Counted from the first letter of the stretch, positions 28,436 to 37,153 are shown. The stretch is 64,000 bases of DNA from Halobacillus hunanensis (GCF_900166655.1 NZ_FVZB01000007.1:248001-312000); one strand, 5' to 3'. Program-made: numbers and translations. The notes: generated by a model not told the origin, from the letters alone.

Positions 28436-29608
28436 CTATTCAAACATATAGGTTCTCGTCCGCGATTTCACATTTAAGACAATGCCAACCGCCAGCAAAT
28501 AAGCGAGTGTAGAACTTCCTCCATAACTTAAGAAAGGAAGAGGCAGTCCTGTGATCGGCAGCAGCTGCAGCGACATGCCGATATTTTGGAACACTTGAAA
28601 CGTGATCATGCCTACGATGCCGACAATGATATAACTGCCAAAAGAATCATTACTTTCCATGGCAATCTGGATCATTCGATAGAGCAATAAAAAGAACAAG
28701 GTCAACACTAAACTTGCCCCAATAAACCCGAACTGTTCTGCGACGGCTGTGAAAATCATATCGGTGTGACGTTCGGGAACAGAAACTTGGAAGTTACCGA
28801 TCCCTTTTCCAGTCAGCTGTCCAGACCCGATCGCAGTGATCGATTTAATCAGCTGCAGTCCGTAACCTTGTGCGTATTGCTCAGGTTGAAGCCATCCGTA
28901 AAACCGGGAATCGACGTGAGCAAAAATGGACTCTTCTAAATAGTCGGTTACAACTGTGAAATTTAAGAAAAACATTGAAACGGTTACACCAATGACTAAT
29001 AAAACCGAGCTGAAGATGGAGGTAAGAATTTTCCATTGAATTCCTGACACTAATATTAAGAAACTAGAAATGGCACAAAGTACGAGAAAGGAGCCAAGGT
29101 CTGGCTGAACAGCGATCAATCCCATTGGTGGGAGGGAAAGACCGACTAATTTACCTAATAGTAAAAAATCAGATTTAACGGTTTTGGTGCGATGTTTCTC
29201 ATGGTGCCTGACAATCACATGAGCTAACGTGATAACTAAAAAGACTTTGACAAATTCAGCTGGCTGTAAGGTCACCCCTCCTGGTAACCTGAACCAGCTG
29301 GTTGCACCTCCAGAGGTGACAATGATTTGTGGCGGGAAACTAAAAAACAACAGCAAGAGCATGAAGACACCGAAGCCGTACAGGAACCATACGAGATGAT
29401 GCAGTCGGTCATAGTCCATGATCATGACAATGGCAGCCCCAATGCCGCCTAAGATATACCAAACGATTTGTTTTAAGTATGAGCCCTGATCCGTTTCGGA
29501 TAAGAGCGGGTCCAATGTGTATAAAGTAAAGCAGCTGACAATTCCTAATGCGACGACTACGAAGATAATCGTATAGTCTATTGTTGATGGTTGTTGAGTT
29601 TCATTCAT
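28436..29608 (-). CDS. FtsW/RodA/SpoVE family SEDS glycosyltransferase (RodA-like)
   Basis: SEDS proteins polymerise lipid II into peptidoglycan in complex with a class B PBP. The 390 residues have about ten membrane helices and the SEDS features: [31 protein letters not shown] (as [14 protein letters not shown], with the catalytic-region Asp), and the C-terminal [25 protein letters not shown]. The sequence is nearer to RodA than to SpoVE in its short N-terminus, but the subgroup is not certain. It is followed by prpE and divergent from mgtE. Confidence 0.88.
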   Translation of the reverse strand: MNETQQPSTIDYTIIFVVVALGIVSCFTLYTLDPLLSETDQGSYLKQIVWYILGGIGAAIVMIMDYDRLHHLVWFLYGFGVFMLLLLFFSFPPQIIVTSGGATSWFRLPGGVTLQPAEFVKVFLVITLAHVIVRHHEKHRTKTVKSDFLLLGKLVGLSLPPMGLIAVQPDLGSFLVLCAISSFLILVSGIQWKILTSIFSSVLLVIGVTVSMFFLNFTVVTDYLEESIFAHVDSRFYGWLQPEQYAQGYGLQLIKSITAIGSGQLTGKGIGNFQVSVPERHTDMIFTAVAEQFGFIGASLVLTLFFLLLYRMIQIAMESNDSFGSYIIVGIVGMITFQVFQNIGMSLQLLPITGLPLPFLSYGGSSTLAYLLAVGIVLNVKSRTRTYMFE

Positions 29609-29723
29609 CTTTGTTCCCTTTCTCTAAACATTCTCTAAAACAACGTGTATCATTGTAAGTGTACAACATTCACGGACTTTTTTTAAGTAAGGTTTTTTAT
29701 TTTGAAAAAAGAACCGACATTTA

Positions 29724-29755
29724 TTGACAAAAGTATGACGTGCTATTAGTATAAT
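29724..29755 (+). promoter_or_regulatory. Promoter of mgtE
   Basis: TTGACA at 29724-29729 with a TAGTATAAT stretch at 29747-29755 (TAGTAT at 17 bases, TATAAT at 20). No M-box or other magnesium riboswitch is recognisable between here and the start codon, which is only about 35 bases away. Confidence 0.55.
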
Positions 29756-29788
29756 AAAAGTTTATAAGAACGAAGGGGAGGGAGACGT

Positions 29789-31153
29789 ATGGAACATTTA
29801 GATGATCAAGAGCGCCGTGATGTGTGGCAAACCATTCAAGATGCTTTGTTTAACGATCAAATTGACCAATTCAGGGCAGAATTTCTTGAACTTCATCCAT
29901 ATGATCAGGCGAAAATTTTTGAAGAGGTAGCGGACGATGTTCGGCTGCAAATCTATACGTATCTATCCCCTGAAGAAGTTGCAGATGTGATGGAACATAT
30001 TGATTATGATGAAATTGAGCCGTTTTTCGTTGAAATGGATCCGAGATTTGCGGCACAGGTTTTTGCTGAGATGTCTACCGATGATGCGGTTGATATATTA
30101 AATGAGCTTGATAAAAATAAAGTCGCCAGCTTTTTAACGATTATGGATGATGAAGCAGCTGATGAAATTAAAGATTTGCTTCATTATGAAGAGAAAACGG
30201 CCGGATCGATTATGACGACTGAGTTCGTAGTAGTCAAAGCAGGTATGACGATTCGTGAAGCCATGCTGCATTTAAGAAAAGAAGCACCTGATGCCGAAAC
30301 GATTTACTATACGTATGTAATAGATGAAGACAAGCGGCTTGTTGGGGTCATTTCGCTTCGTGATTTGATTATCTCAGAAGAGGATTGGTTTATTTCTGAT
30401 GTAATGAGTGAACGCGTAGTGTCAGTGCCTGTTGGGGAAGACCAGGAGGAAATTGCCCGGATGATGCGTGACTATGACTTCCTAGCCTTGCCGGTTGTTG
30501 ATTTTCAGGAGCATTTATTAGGGATTATTACCGTCGATGATATTATGGATGTTATGGAAGAAGAAGCTAGTGAAGATTATTCGAAGCTTGCTGGGATTTC
30601 CGATGTGGACAGCCCGGATGAAAATGCTTTTGCTTCAGCGAAAAAAAGATTGCCGTGGCTCGTTATTTTGCTGTTTCTCGGAAGTTTAACAGCCAGCCTG
30701 ATCGGACGATTTGAGAATACGTTGGATAAAGTGGCAATATTAGCTATTTTTATTCCGTTAATTGCCGGCATGGCCGGAAATACAGGTACACAAGCGCTGG
30801 CTGTGGCTGTTCGCGGGCTTGCTACTGGTGAAATTGATAAGCAAGGCAAGTTTAAAATGATCATGCGTGAAGCGGGAACTGGACTGATCACAGGAGTGAG
30901 CTGTGGTGTGATTATTACGCTTGTCGTTTATTTATGGCAGCACAATTTCTACTTAGGATTGTTAGTGGGGTTATCCATCACGTCAACATTGATCGTAGCG
31001 ACGCTGGCAGGTTCTCTTGTGCCGCTGGTCATGCATCGATTTAACATTGACCCGGCCGTAGCCTCCGGACCCTTTATTACGACGATCAACGATATCATTT
31101 CGATTTTAATCTACTTTGGAATGGCTACTGCATTTATGAACTTGCTGATATGA
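29789..31153 (+). CDS. mgtE: Magnesium transporter MgtE
   Basis: Magnesium channel gated by intracellular Mg. The 454 residues show the acidic N domain (residues 1-130, helical repeats such as VADVMEHIDYDEIEPFFVEMD), two CBS domains (about 140-255, IMTTEFVVVKAG and FLALPVVD), the connecting helix, and five C-terminal membrane helices with the pore motif AGMAGNTGTQALAV and the later FITTINDIISILIYFG. The ribosome binding site is AAGGGGAGGGAG. Single gene with its own promoter and terminator. Confidence 0.95.
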   Translation: MEHLDDQERRDVWQTIQDALFNDQIDQFRAEFLELHPYDQAKIFEEVADDVRLQIYTYLSPEEVADVMEHIDYDEIEPFFVEMDPRFAAQVFAEMSTDDAVDILNELDKNKVASFLTIMDDEAADEIKDLLHYEEKTAGSIMTTEFVVVKAGMTIREAMLHLRKEAPDAETIYYTYVIDEDKRLVGVISLRDLIISEEDWFISDVMSERVVSVPVGEDQEEIARMMRDYDFLALPVVDFQEHLLGIITVDDIMDVMEEEASEDYSKLAGISDVDSPDENAFASAKKRLPWLVILLFLGSLTASLIGRFENTLDKVAILAIFIPLIAGMAGNTGTQALAVAVRGLATGEIDKQGKFKMIMREAGTGLITGVSCGVIITLVVYLWQHNFYLGLLVGLSITSTLIVATLAGSLVPLVMHRFNIDPAVASGPFITTINDIISILIYFGMATAFMNLLI

Positions 31154-31158
31154 TACAA

Positions 31159-31198
31159 AAAGTCCCGGGTTTCCTTTGATAGGAAAGGCCGGGATTCG
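31159..31198. terminator. Terminator between mgtE and the DUF3231 gene
   Basis: GTCCCGGGTTTCCTTT and AGGAAAGGCCGGGAT pair across GAT, followed by TCGTTTTATT. The convergent gene ends at 31204. Confidence 0.75.
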
Positions 31199-31203
31199 TT
31201 TTA

Positions 31204-32208
31204 TTATTTTTTAGCTAATTCATCACGGTCTGGACTTAGCGGAGGCTGTTCCATCCAGTTGTGCTCAATCATCAGATTTGCTCCATCTTCGGAATACTTA
31301 CCAATCTCCGCGGTCAGTCGTGAGTATTTTAAATGAATGTCGCGTCTCATGGTCGTGGCCATACTCGTACCGTAATACCCAATGCCAATTGCGATTAGTG
31401 CTGTGACGTGAAACATCATCAGTTTATCGGAAAAAGGCGGTGTCGTCGAGGTCGTGACTTCCGAATCCCACGTCACTGCGGCCGGGATATCATCTTTGCT
31501 CAGGATGCTGCCAAATACTTCGACGTGTTTGGCGGCTATATTTTTTCCTCTAACCATATATTGGCTGACTTTTTTAGATTTGGCTGCTTGACTGAAGCCA
31601 ATTAATACTGCTACTCCCAAGCTGTTGCGTTGTATGTTGTCGTAAAGATTCGTGATTTCTAATGACGTTAGTGGCCGTCTCTCCCCAAACCATCCGGCAA
31701 GAAAATGCTTATTGGATACAAATTCGACTTGTTTAGGATAAGGGAGATAAGGAGGACGAATATAAAGTCCTTTTGACAACAAGATTTGATTAGCTTTTTT
31801 ATGAACGTCACCGTACTCTTGTAAGCATTCGAGAAAAAAGGCATGGATATCAGGTCGTCCTGCCAGAGCTGTTGAAACACTATGTGCGTTCAAACCTAAC
31901 TTCCCGAGCTGCTGAACATAAACCAACATAAATGAATCAGAAAAAAGTCTCGGAGCGTTCACATTGACATCGTCCTCCGTAAAACCAGCCGGGACAGCGA
32001 AGTTTTCCTTGCGCATCAGCTTCGTTAATTTTTGAATATGAGAGGATGAGATCTCCAGGGTGTATTGCAGAAGACGGCGTATCTCATCATCTTCCACATG
32101 GTTCAAAAAATAACGAAGCATACAAACGGTTAAGGTATCGTTTTGATAGGACCCCCAAATTTGGGAGATCTCAGCTGATGTTAGTCGAGCATTATGTTCT
32201 GTTTCCAT
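31204..32208 (-). CDS. DUF3231 family protein, two-domain
   Basis: The start at 32208 (METEHNARLTSAEISQIWGS) follows GGGAGGTTATAC; an ATG five codons earlier contains the ribosome binding site. The 334 residues consist of two related halves: LTSAEISQIWGSYQNDTLTV at residue 9 and LTSLEITNLYDNIQRNSLGV at about 180, so it is an internal duplication. DUF3231 is a helical, ferritin-like family widespread in sporulating Bacillales, of unknown function. No signal peptide is seen. Confidence 0.85.
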   Translation of the reverse strand: METEHNARLTSAEISQIWGSYQNDTLTVCMLRYFLNHVEDDEIRRLLQYTLEISSSHIQKLTKLMRKENFAVPAGFTEDDVNVNAPRLFSDSFMLVYVQQLGKLGLNAHSVSTALAGRPDIHAFFLECLQEYGDVHKKANQILLSKGLYIRPPYLPYPKQVEFVSNKHFLAGWFGERRPLTSLEITNLYDNIQRNSLGVAVLIGFSQAAKSKKVSQYMVRGKNIAAKHVEVFGSILSKDDIPAAVTWDSEVTTSTTPPFSDKLMMFHVTALIAIGIGYYGTSMATTMRRDIHLKYSRLTAEIGKYSEDGANLMIEHNWMEQPPLSPDRDELAKK

Positions 32209-32513
32209 TGTATAACCTCCCATCGAAAAATCATTTTATTGAAGTGGGTTGTGGACAAGCATACTTGGCATGAATGTCATGTCGTAAGGTTCTGGACATG
32301 GAGATGCCGATATTTTCAAGGTTCGCCAGACTCGTTAGATATAGCATGAACTTGTCGCTAAAGGGCGGGGATGATTTCTTGTGAAGTCTTGTACGTTGTA
32401 ACATGATCGATTTATAGTGTGTGTTTATGTGGGAAACATTATTCCTAATGAACCAAATACAACCAGGGATGAAGTCTTTTCCAACTGCTCAGGAACCGAA
32501 ATACGAGGTGTAA

Positions 32514-32542
32514 TTGTAATTTGTATGAAGATATTATAAAAT
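32514..32542 (+). promoter_or_regulatory. Sigma-A promoter of fabI
   Basis: TTGTAA (32514-32519) and TAAAAT (32537-32542) with a 17-base spacer. The -10 box is identical to that of fabH and also runs into a FapR-type site. The rest of the 394-base gap from 32209 holds no gene. Confidence 0.65.
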
Positions 32543-32558
32543 AGGATCAGGTACTAAT
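32540..32558 (-). promoter_or_regulatory. FapR-type operator upstream of fabI
   Basis: Read on the minus strand the 19-mer is ATTAGTACCTGATCCTATT, sharing ATTAGTACC with the site at fabH. It directly follows the -10 box, so binding would block open complex formation. Binding is inferred from the match and the known FapR regulon. Confidence 0.72.
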
Positions 32559-32602
32559 AACAAATCATAATACTTAGTAAGACCCCAAGGAGGACTTGTT
32601 TT

Positions 32603-33379
32603 ATGAATGGATCTTTAGAAGGCCGCACTTATGTTGTCATGGGTGTTGCGAATAAGCGCAGTATTGCGTGGGGAATTGCACAATCATTAAATAAAGCAGG
32701 AGCGCAGCTGATCTTCACCTATGCTTCAGAACGATTTGAGAAGCCAGTCCGCGACTTAGCTAACACACTCGAAGGACCGGAATCTTTATTTTACGAATGT
32801 GATGTAACGGATGATGAGGCGATCAACCAAACGTTTGCAGCGATTCAACAGGATGTCGGAGTCATTCATGGCCTGGCGCACTGTATCGCCTTTGCCAACC
32901 GTGAAGAATTGAAAGGGGAGTATGTCGACACAAGCCGGGACGGTTTCTTGACCGCTCATAACATTAGCTCCTATTCCTTAACAGCTGTTGCCCGAGCTGC
33001 TAAGCCAGTTATGTCTGACGGTGGTGGGATCGTCACCCTTACGTACCTTGGCGGGGAAAAAGTAGTGGAAAACTACAACGTCATGGGAATTGCGAAGGCA
33101 AGCCTTGATGCCAGCGTTAAATACTTAGCGAATGACCTCGGTAAACACAAAATCCGTGTTAATGCGATTTCAGCGGGTCCGATTCGTACACTGTCAGCCA
33201 AGGGTATTGGCGACTTCAACAAAATTTTAACAGAAATCGAGGAGCGTGCTCCGCTTCGTCGTGCTGTAACTCAGGAGGAAGTAGGCGACACAGCGTTCTT
33301 CTTAATGAGTGATCTTTCAAGAGGAGTTACCGGTGAAATCATTCACTGTGATTCTGGTTATAATATTGTAGGGTATTAA
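32603..33379 (+). CDS. fabI: Enoyl-ACP reductase (NADH), FabI type
   Basis: Reduces trans-2-enoyl-ACP in the last step of each fatty acid elongation cycle. The 258-residue SDR protein has the FabI hallmarks: GVANKRSIAWGIAQSLNKAGA at the cofactor site, the Tyr of SYSLTAVARAA and Tyr-x6-Lys as YNVMGIAKASLDASVKYLA, and the C-terminal GEIIHCDSGYNI. Ribosome binding site AAGGAGGAC. It has its own promoter and FapR site, and is followed by the coat cluster as in B. subtilis fabI-cotO. An imperfect CCCTGA/TCAGGG hairpin with a T run lies at 33388-33432. Confidence 0.95.
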   Translation: MNGSLEGRTYVVMGVANKRSIAWGIAQSLNKAGAQLIFTYASERFEKPVRDLANTLEGPESLFYECDVTDDEAINQTFAAIQQDVGVIHGLAHCIAFANREELKGEYVDTSRDGFLTAHNISSYSLTAVARAAKPVMSDGGGIVTLTYLGGEKVVENYNVMGIAKASLDASVKYLANDLGKHKIRVNAISAGPIRTLSAKGIGDFNKILTEIEERAPLRRAVTQEEVGDTAFFLMSDLSRGVTGEIIHCDSGYNIVGY

Positions 33380-33479
33380 TCCATCCCGTCCCTGAATGGA
33401 ATGTTTCCACATTACAATCAGGGGCTTTTTTTTATGGCATAGAGGAGCTTTACGGTGGAGATTAAGCATGATCAAACGC

Positions 33480-33600
33480 GTTAGGTCGGAATGGTGCTTC
33501 GTTAAGTCGTTACCCTTTTGAGATAGGGAAGTATAATCCTGAGATAGGTCGTTATGTGATGGAGACAAGTCGTTATCCCTTTTAGTTAGGGGGCTATCCT
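33480..33600. repeat. Intergenic array B of imperfect 21-bp units
   Basis: Anchor words at 33486 (TCGGAA), 33507 (TCGTTA), 33528 (GAAGTA), 33549 (TCGTTA), 33570 (TCGTTA) and 33591 (GGGCTA) are spaced exactly 21 bases. The consensus unit is about GAGATAGGTCGTTATNNNTTT. The minus strand in one frame gives seven-residue repeats of the type NDLSQxx, but without a credible start. It aligns unit by unit with array A. It lies between fabI and cotO. Confidence 0.7.
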
Positions 33601-33688
33601 GTTATAAGGACTGAAAATGCAGCACATGAAAAGATAGGTGGGCATATACATAGAATGACGACCAAATGAAAAAGGGGAGATACCTTAA

Positions 33689-34222
33689 ATGGCAAGTAAA
33701 AAGAAAACGGCAAAACCTCCTGTTCTGTATATTACACAACCCAACCTCGAGCCGGCTGAAATATCCATGCAAACGAGTTATCATAGCGATGCACAATCGG
33801 TCCAACCACCGAACCAGCAACAAACATCGGACCAAACGACTTCCTCACAACAACCACGGCGAGTAAATAATTTTCAAAATCAATTGCGGCAAAGAAACAC
33901 ATATCGTAAAAAAGTAACTAGAAATCAAAAAGATGTACCTAAACAGCAAAATACGGAGCCGGAGGATCAATCCTCTGACAATAAAGAGAATCGAACAAAA
34001 TTTCGTGACATGACGATTGAGGAGAAAGTGAAGTATTTCGTTAACCTTCCTGCACAAGTTCCGAAAATGAAGTGTGAGGTAGCAACGGCGGAGGAAGGCC
34101 AATTCCGCGGATTTATCGAAGGGTATAAAGAAGGCATAGTTGAAATGAAGACACTCCAGAAGCCTTTCGAAAAGCAAATAAAACTCCAAGATATTCAATC
34201 CATTCGTTTACTTGGGTTCTAG
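33689..34222 (+). CDS. cotO: Spore coat protein CotO
   Basis: CotO is a late morphogenetic protein of the outer coat and crust. The 177 residues have a short basic N-terminus with KPPVLYITQPNLE, a long low-complexity middle rich in Gln, Asn, Ser and Lys (about 30-110) and the conserved C-terminal domain EEKVKYFVNLPAQVPKMKCEV to SIRLLGF. Length and C-terminal domain agree with the family and so does the position after fabI. Ribosome binding site AAAGGGGAGA. A sigma-K promoter is expected but I could not place it convincingly. Confidence 0.88.
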   Translation: MASKKKTAKPPVLYITQPNLEPAEISMQTSYHSDAQSVQPPNQQQTSDQTTSSQQPRRVNNFQNQLRQRNTYRKKVTRNQKDVPKQQNTEPEDQSSDNKENRTKFRDMTIEEKVKYFVNLPAQVPKMKCEVATAEEGQFRGFIEGYKEGIVEMKTLQKPFEKQIKLQDIQSIRLLGF

Positions 34223-34242
34223 TTCCCGAATGAGTACCGACG

Positions 34243-34282
34243 AGATGACATCGGCTAGTTTAGACCGACGTCATCTTTTTTT
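34243..34282 (+). terminator. Terminator after cotO
   Basis: GATGACATCGG and CCGACGTCATC pair across CTAGTTTAGA and are followed by TTTTTTT. Confidence 0.85.
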
Positions 34283-34310
34283 GTCGGGAAAATAGACCTC
34301 TACCTATAAC

Positions 34311-34338
34311 ACCCTAATGGTTTCTGAGTCATATAATA
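34311..34338 (+). promoter_or_regulatory. Sigma-K promoter of the cotW-like gene
   Basis: ACC at 34311-34313 and CATATAATA at 34330-34338 with a 16-base spacer match the sigma-K consensus (AC and CATANNNTA). This implies late mother-cell expression. Confidence 0.65.
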
Positions 34339-34365
34339 TACAAGAAAAAATAGGAGGTGGATGGA

Positions 34366-34602
34366 TTGAGTAACAATAATGAGGATTTCCAGAATATTTC
34401 TGGAAGAATTATCGATATGATAGTAGGTTCCACATTAAAAAAACATGGCGTAAAGCTCGACCCTAGTAGAATAGATCCTGAGCAAAGAGAAGAAATCAAA
34501 AAAATTGTTGAAGATTTAAGGAAAAGTGCGGACTCGTTAACTAAAAAAACAAGTGAAGAAGATAATAATGAAGAAGATAATAAAGATGAAACAAATAAAT
34601 AG
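34366..34602 (+). CDS. CotW-like spore coat protein
   Basis: The start is TTG 34366 (MSNNNEDFQNISGRIIDMIV), seven bases after AGGAGGTG; an in-frame GTG overlaps that site. The 78 residues contain GSTLKKHGVKLDPSRIDPEQREEIKKIVEDL and an acidic Glu/Asp/Asn/Lys tail. The KHGV and EEIKKIVEDL pattern resembles CotW of the B. subtilis cotVWXYZ cluster. The name rests on that pattern, on position between cotO and cotX, and on a sigma-K promoter, so it is tentative. Confidence 0.65.
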   Translation: MSNNNEDFQNISGRIIDMIVGSTLKKHGVKLDPSRIDPEQREEIKKIVEDLRKSADSLTKKTSEEDNNEEDNKDETNK

Positions 34603-34615
34603 ATTGTTAAGCTGA

Positions 34616-34648
34616 AACCGGATAATGACCTCCATTGTCCGGTTTTTT
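34616..34648 (+). terminator. Terminator after the cotW-like gene
   Basis: AACCGGATAATG and CATTGTCCGGTT pair across ACCTC, followed by TTTTT. Confidence 0.85.
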
Positions 34649-34857
34649 ATTGGTCAGGGAAGAGGGGTTCATTCTTTCCATCGAATCGTCGTTACGTCAG
34701 ATTTACGACAACTGAGCCTTCTCCTTTTTCACGGTGACTATTTGAAAAAATCATCAAGATTTTAAGAAAATAGGTATGTATATAGAGACAATCACCCTTC
34801 CCCTTTAAGGCTATCCGCGTAGGATAGTATTAAATAGCAAGAAGGAGGTGTCGTAAC

Positions 34858-35433
34858 ATGGGAATGTCAAGTTATGATAAAAAGAGATTGTTAATGTTGG
34901 AAAGAAGAAATGATGAAAGATGCCAAGATCAAGAGCCGGTTACGTGCGAGGATAAGTGTGACCACAGCTGTGATCATCACTGTGGAGACCATTGTAATGT
35001 ATGTGACCAAGGGCCTCAACAGTGGAATGCGCTAGACCCGACTATGGATTTTCCTTTTGGGAATAGTATCGACCAGGATGCTGAAGCAGAACTGAAGAAT
35101 GTGCAAAAGTCTTTCGAATCGATTGTAATCAAAGATTCATGCGATGTAGATGTTAGAACAACTGATACGCAGTTAGCTGTTAATATTCAGGTGGCTATCC
35201 AAGTAGCTATTGCCTTGATTATCAGCATATCCATTGCAGATAGTGAAAGAGCTAACTCGATCACTCAGGATATAGAAGCACAGTTGAAATCTGCTCAAGT
35301 AAACAAACAGCAAACGTATATCGAGAACTCACGCAACGTAACAGTTGCAACAGACGATTCAGATGTTGCAGTAAACGTTCAGGTAGCCATCCAGGTACTA
35401 ATTGCATTGGTAGTCCGTCTAGGTATCTTGTAA
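34858..35433 (+). CDS. cotX: Spore coat protein CotX
   Basis: CotX belongs to the insoluble, cross-linked fraction of the spore crust. The 191 residues have a Cys/His-rich N-terminal part (CEDKCDHSCDHHCGDHCNVC, residues about 30-50) that may bind metal, then two copies of the CotX domain: DSCDVDVRTTDTQLAVNIQVAIQVAIAL (split over about 97-124) and NVTVATDDSDVAVNVQVAIQVLIAL at about 160. The ribosome binding site is AGAAGGAGGTG. It is a single transcript bounded by hairpins. Confidence 0.93.
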   Translation: MGMSSYDKKRLLMLERRNDERCQDQEPVTCEDKCDHSCDHHCGDHCNVCDQGPQQWNALDPTMDFPFGNSIDQDAEAELKNVQKSFESIVIKDSCDVDVRTTDTQLAVNIQVAIQVAIALIISISIADSERANSITQDIEAQLKSAQVNKQQTYIENSRNVTVATDDSDVAVNVQVAIQVLIALVVRLGIL

Positions 35434-35497
35434 TGTAATGGTATATTCATGCAAAAAGAGGTAGAGTACCCTCAAAGTTGATGACTAAATCTATTTA

Positions 35498-35538
35498 AGG
35501 GAGATGCCTAACCTCGTAATTTGGCATCTCCCTTTTCC
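35498..35538 (+). terminator. Terminator after cotX
   Basis: AAGGGAGATGCC and GGCATCTCCCTT pair perfectly across TAACCTCGTAATT, followed by TTCCTTT. Confidence 0.8.
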
Positions 35539-36167
35539 TTTATTTAAGATGAAAGGGAAGGACTATGTATAAAAAAAGAATATGAATATGAAGAGGGAAG
35601 AGAATCCGACTTCACATATGCATGGTCGAGCGAATTTGACTGCATGATTGAAAACCCTTCAAGGCCGGAGTCACCTTTATAAATGTTTTAATGAGCGGAA
35701 AGTTACGGTCAATAAAGACGGGTTTCTATTATGTCCCTCCTTCACCGTCTCATAGTCAGTGGCTCGCAATCTTTGTATGAAGTCAGCGATCAACTTGCTC
35801 GAAATTGTTCACAAGTTAAACATGGATTTCCTTCAGTTTTAGAGTACTCAAGGTTTATCGGATTGGAGTTGTCCTACATGAGTGTGGGCTAATTACTGGA
35901 TAACCTCTTCTTTTTACAAGAACATGACAGGTTATGAAATAGAGGGGGTATCCAACATGTAAGGTTGGACCCCCCTCCATTTCTAACCGTTACTTGAAGT
36001 TAGAAGACTGATCAAAGATTACACACATGAGTCTAATCATTTTAGGCAGCTAAGGGGATTAATAAAGATGACTCCGGTTTAGTACACCGAAGTCTCCTTA
36101 TAAGTGCATAATCCCTTTACGCCTGTTTTTTCATTTGATAGGTTGAAGTTTCCGCATTGACACTGCT
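35539..36167. other. Gene-free stretch between cotX and cotZ
   Basis: About 630 bases with no supported gene on either strand; only short frames without ribosome binding sites. It holds a perfect-looking hairpin at 35942-35977 (GAGGGGG-TATCCAAC / GTTGGA-CCCCCCTC) without a T run on either side, and longer imperfect pairing at 36050-36115 around ACTCCGGT/ACCGAAGT. B. subtilis has cotY or cotV-type genes in this cluster, so this may be a degraded coat gene; no recognisable remnant was found. Confidence 0.4.
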
Positions 36168-36653
36168 TTAAAATAGTGCTGAAACAGCTGGCAGGCAAGT
36201 CACGTGGCAGAAGCAGTCTAGATCAACTGTAATACATATGCCGGTAGCACTCAAGTCTCCTGTCGCCTGTTCTGCCGGGCAATCATGCTTGCATTCACAA
36301 TGTTCGTCTTCATCAGGAGAAAGAAGCAATTCCAACGTAGCGCAGCAATCGTCGTCTACATCTTTCACACGGAAGAAGAAACTTTCTTTAATATCAAAGT
36401 CGTCACTGCCATTCTCGCAACGTTTTCCTCCAAACCCTTTAAATGGCTTGCATGTTCCTTTGCAGTAAAGAATAACAGGGATGGTATCACGGCCATTTCC
36501 TCCGCCGGCACCGCCAACCAAGTCATCGATAGACTGTCTGCATCCGGAATCACAGCAGTTGTTCCCAACTACATCATCTTGTGCTGCTTTGATATCTCTA
36601 AGGATATCGCAAACACAACTTTCCACATCATAATTTCTTTCTTTACAGCCCAT
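36168..36653 (-). CDS. cotZ: Spore coat protein CotY/CotZ family
   Basis: Cys-rich crust protein that self-assembles by disulfides. The 161 residues include MGCKERNYDVESCVCDILRD, NNCCDSGCRQSIDDL, IPVILYCKGTCKPFKGFG and HVTCLPAVSALF at the end, with about 18 Cys in all. CotY and CotZ are near paralogues; only one is found here, so the choice between names is arbitrary. The ribosome binding site is AAAGGAGTTAAAT. A sigma-K promoter is seen upstream. It is divergent from the His-rich protein gene. Confidence 0.9.
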   Translation of the reverse strand: MGCKERNYDVESCVCDILRDIKAAQDDVVGNNCCDSGCRQSIDDLVGGAGGGNGRDTIPVILYCKGTCKPFKGFGGKRCENGSDDFDIKESFFFRVKDVDDDCCATLELLLSPDEDEHCECKHDCPAEQATGDLSATGICITVDLDCFCHVTCLPAVSALF

Positions 36654-36702
36654 TTATTTAACTCCTTTCTGATTTCCAAACGTATTGACGTATTGTCCTT
36701 AA

Positions 36703-36729
36703 TAGACTATGTAATTATGCCCTGTGGGT
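36703..36729 (-). promoter_or_regulatory. Sigma-K promoter of cotZ
   Basis: On the minus strand AC at 36728-36729 and CATAGTCTA at 36703-36711, spacer 16, match the sigma-K consensus. Confidence 0.6.
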
Positions 36730-36850
36730 GTGGGCATCTGACTGTTTTATAAGAATTGCTGAGCAGAAAGGGATGATTGGGCAGGTGACCATACCAAATA
36801 ATGAATTCAACCATAAAATATCAATGACTTTTAATAAGGAGTTGAAATGA

Positions 36851-37087
36851 ATGTCTGAAAAGAAAAAAAAGGTGATCCATGTTAAGGATCTTGTTATTAA
36901 AGCAGACAATGTTGTCATCGAACCGCAGCATCACGACAAACACGACAAACACGACAAACATGATAAACATCATGACTGGCGCGATAATGATCCTTTCTTT
37001 GGCGGACGCAGAAGGGAACATGATGAGAAAAAGGATAAAGGTCATGATGACGAATCAAGTTCACGCGGAGGGTTTTCCTGGCTCTAA
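36851..37087 (+). CDS. His/Lys/Asp-rich probable spore coat protein
   Basis: A 78-residue, very polar protein. The N-terminal VIHVKDLVIKADNVVIEPQ is a conserved start seen in other Bacillales spore-associated small proteins. It is followed by a repeated HDK tripeptide (HHDKHDKHDKHDKHHD), coded by a 9-base tandem repeat at about 36931-36975, and a charged tail ending FSWL. The ribosome binding site is AAGGAGTTG. The coat role is inferred from its position and from the family motif; no enzyme domain is present. Confidence 0.7.
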   Translation: MSEKKKKVIHVKDLVIKADNVVIEPQHHDKHDKHDKHDKHHDWRDNDPFFGGRRREHDEKKDKGHDDESSSRGGFSWL

Positions 37088-37153
37088 TTTATTGGTAATG
37101 GTGAGGTCACTACAAGGTAGTGGCCTTTTTCTAACGATTAAGGAGGAAACAAC

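Noticed and set aside
29640-29788. M-box magnesium riboswitch before mgtE
   Set aside because: The leader between promoter and start is only about 35 bases, too short for an M-box.
33317-33568. Minus-strand ORF with NDLSQ repeats as a gene
   Set aside because: It overlaps the end of fabI and its T-rich downstream sequence, has no ribosome binding site, and the homologous array A lacks an open frame.
27350-33600. CRISPR interpretation of arrays A and B
   Set aside because: Units of 21 bp are contiguous and degenerate with no distinct constant repeat plus unique spacer, and no cas genes are present.
36285-36752. Plus-strand ORFs opposite cotZ
   Set aside because: They are shadows of the Cys-rich CotZ frame, without ribosome binding sites.
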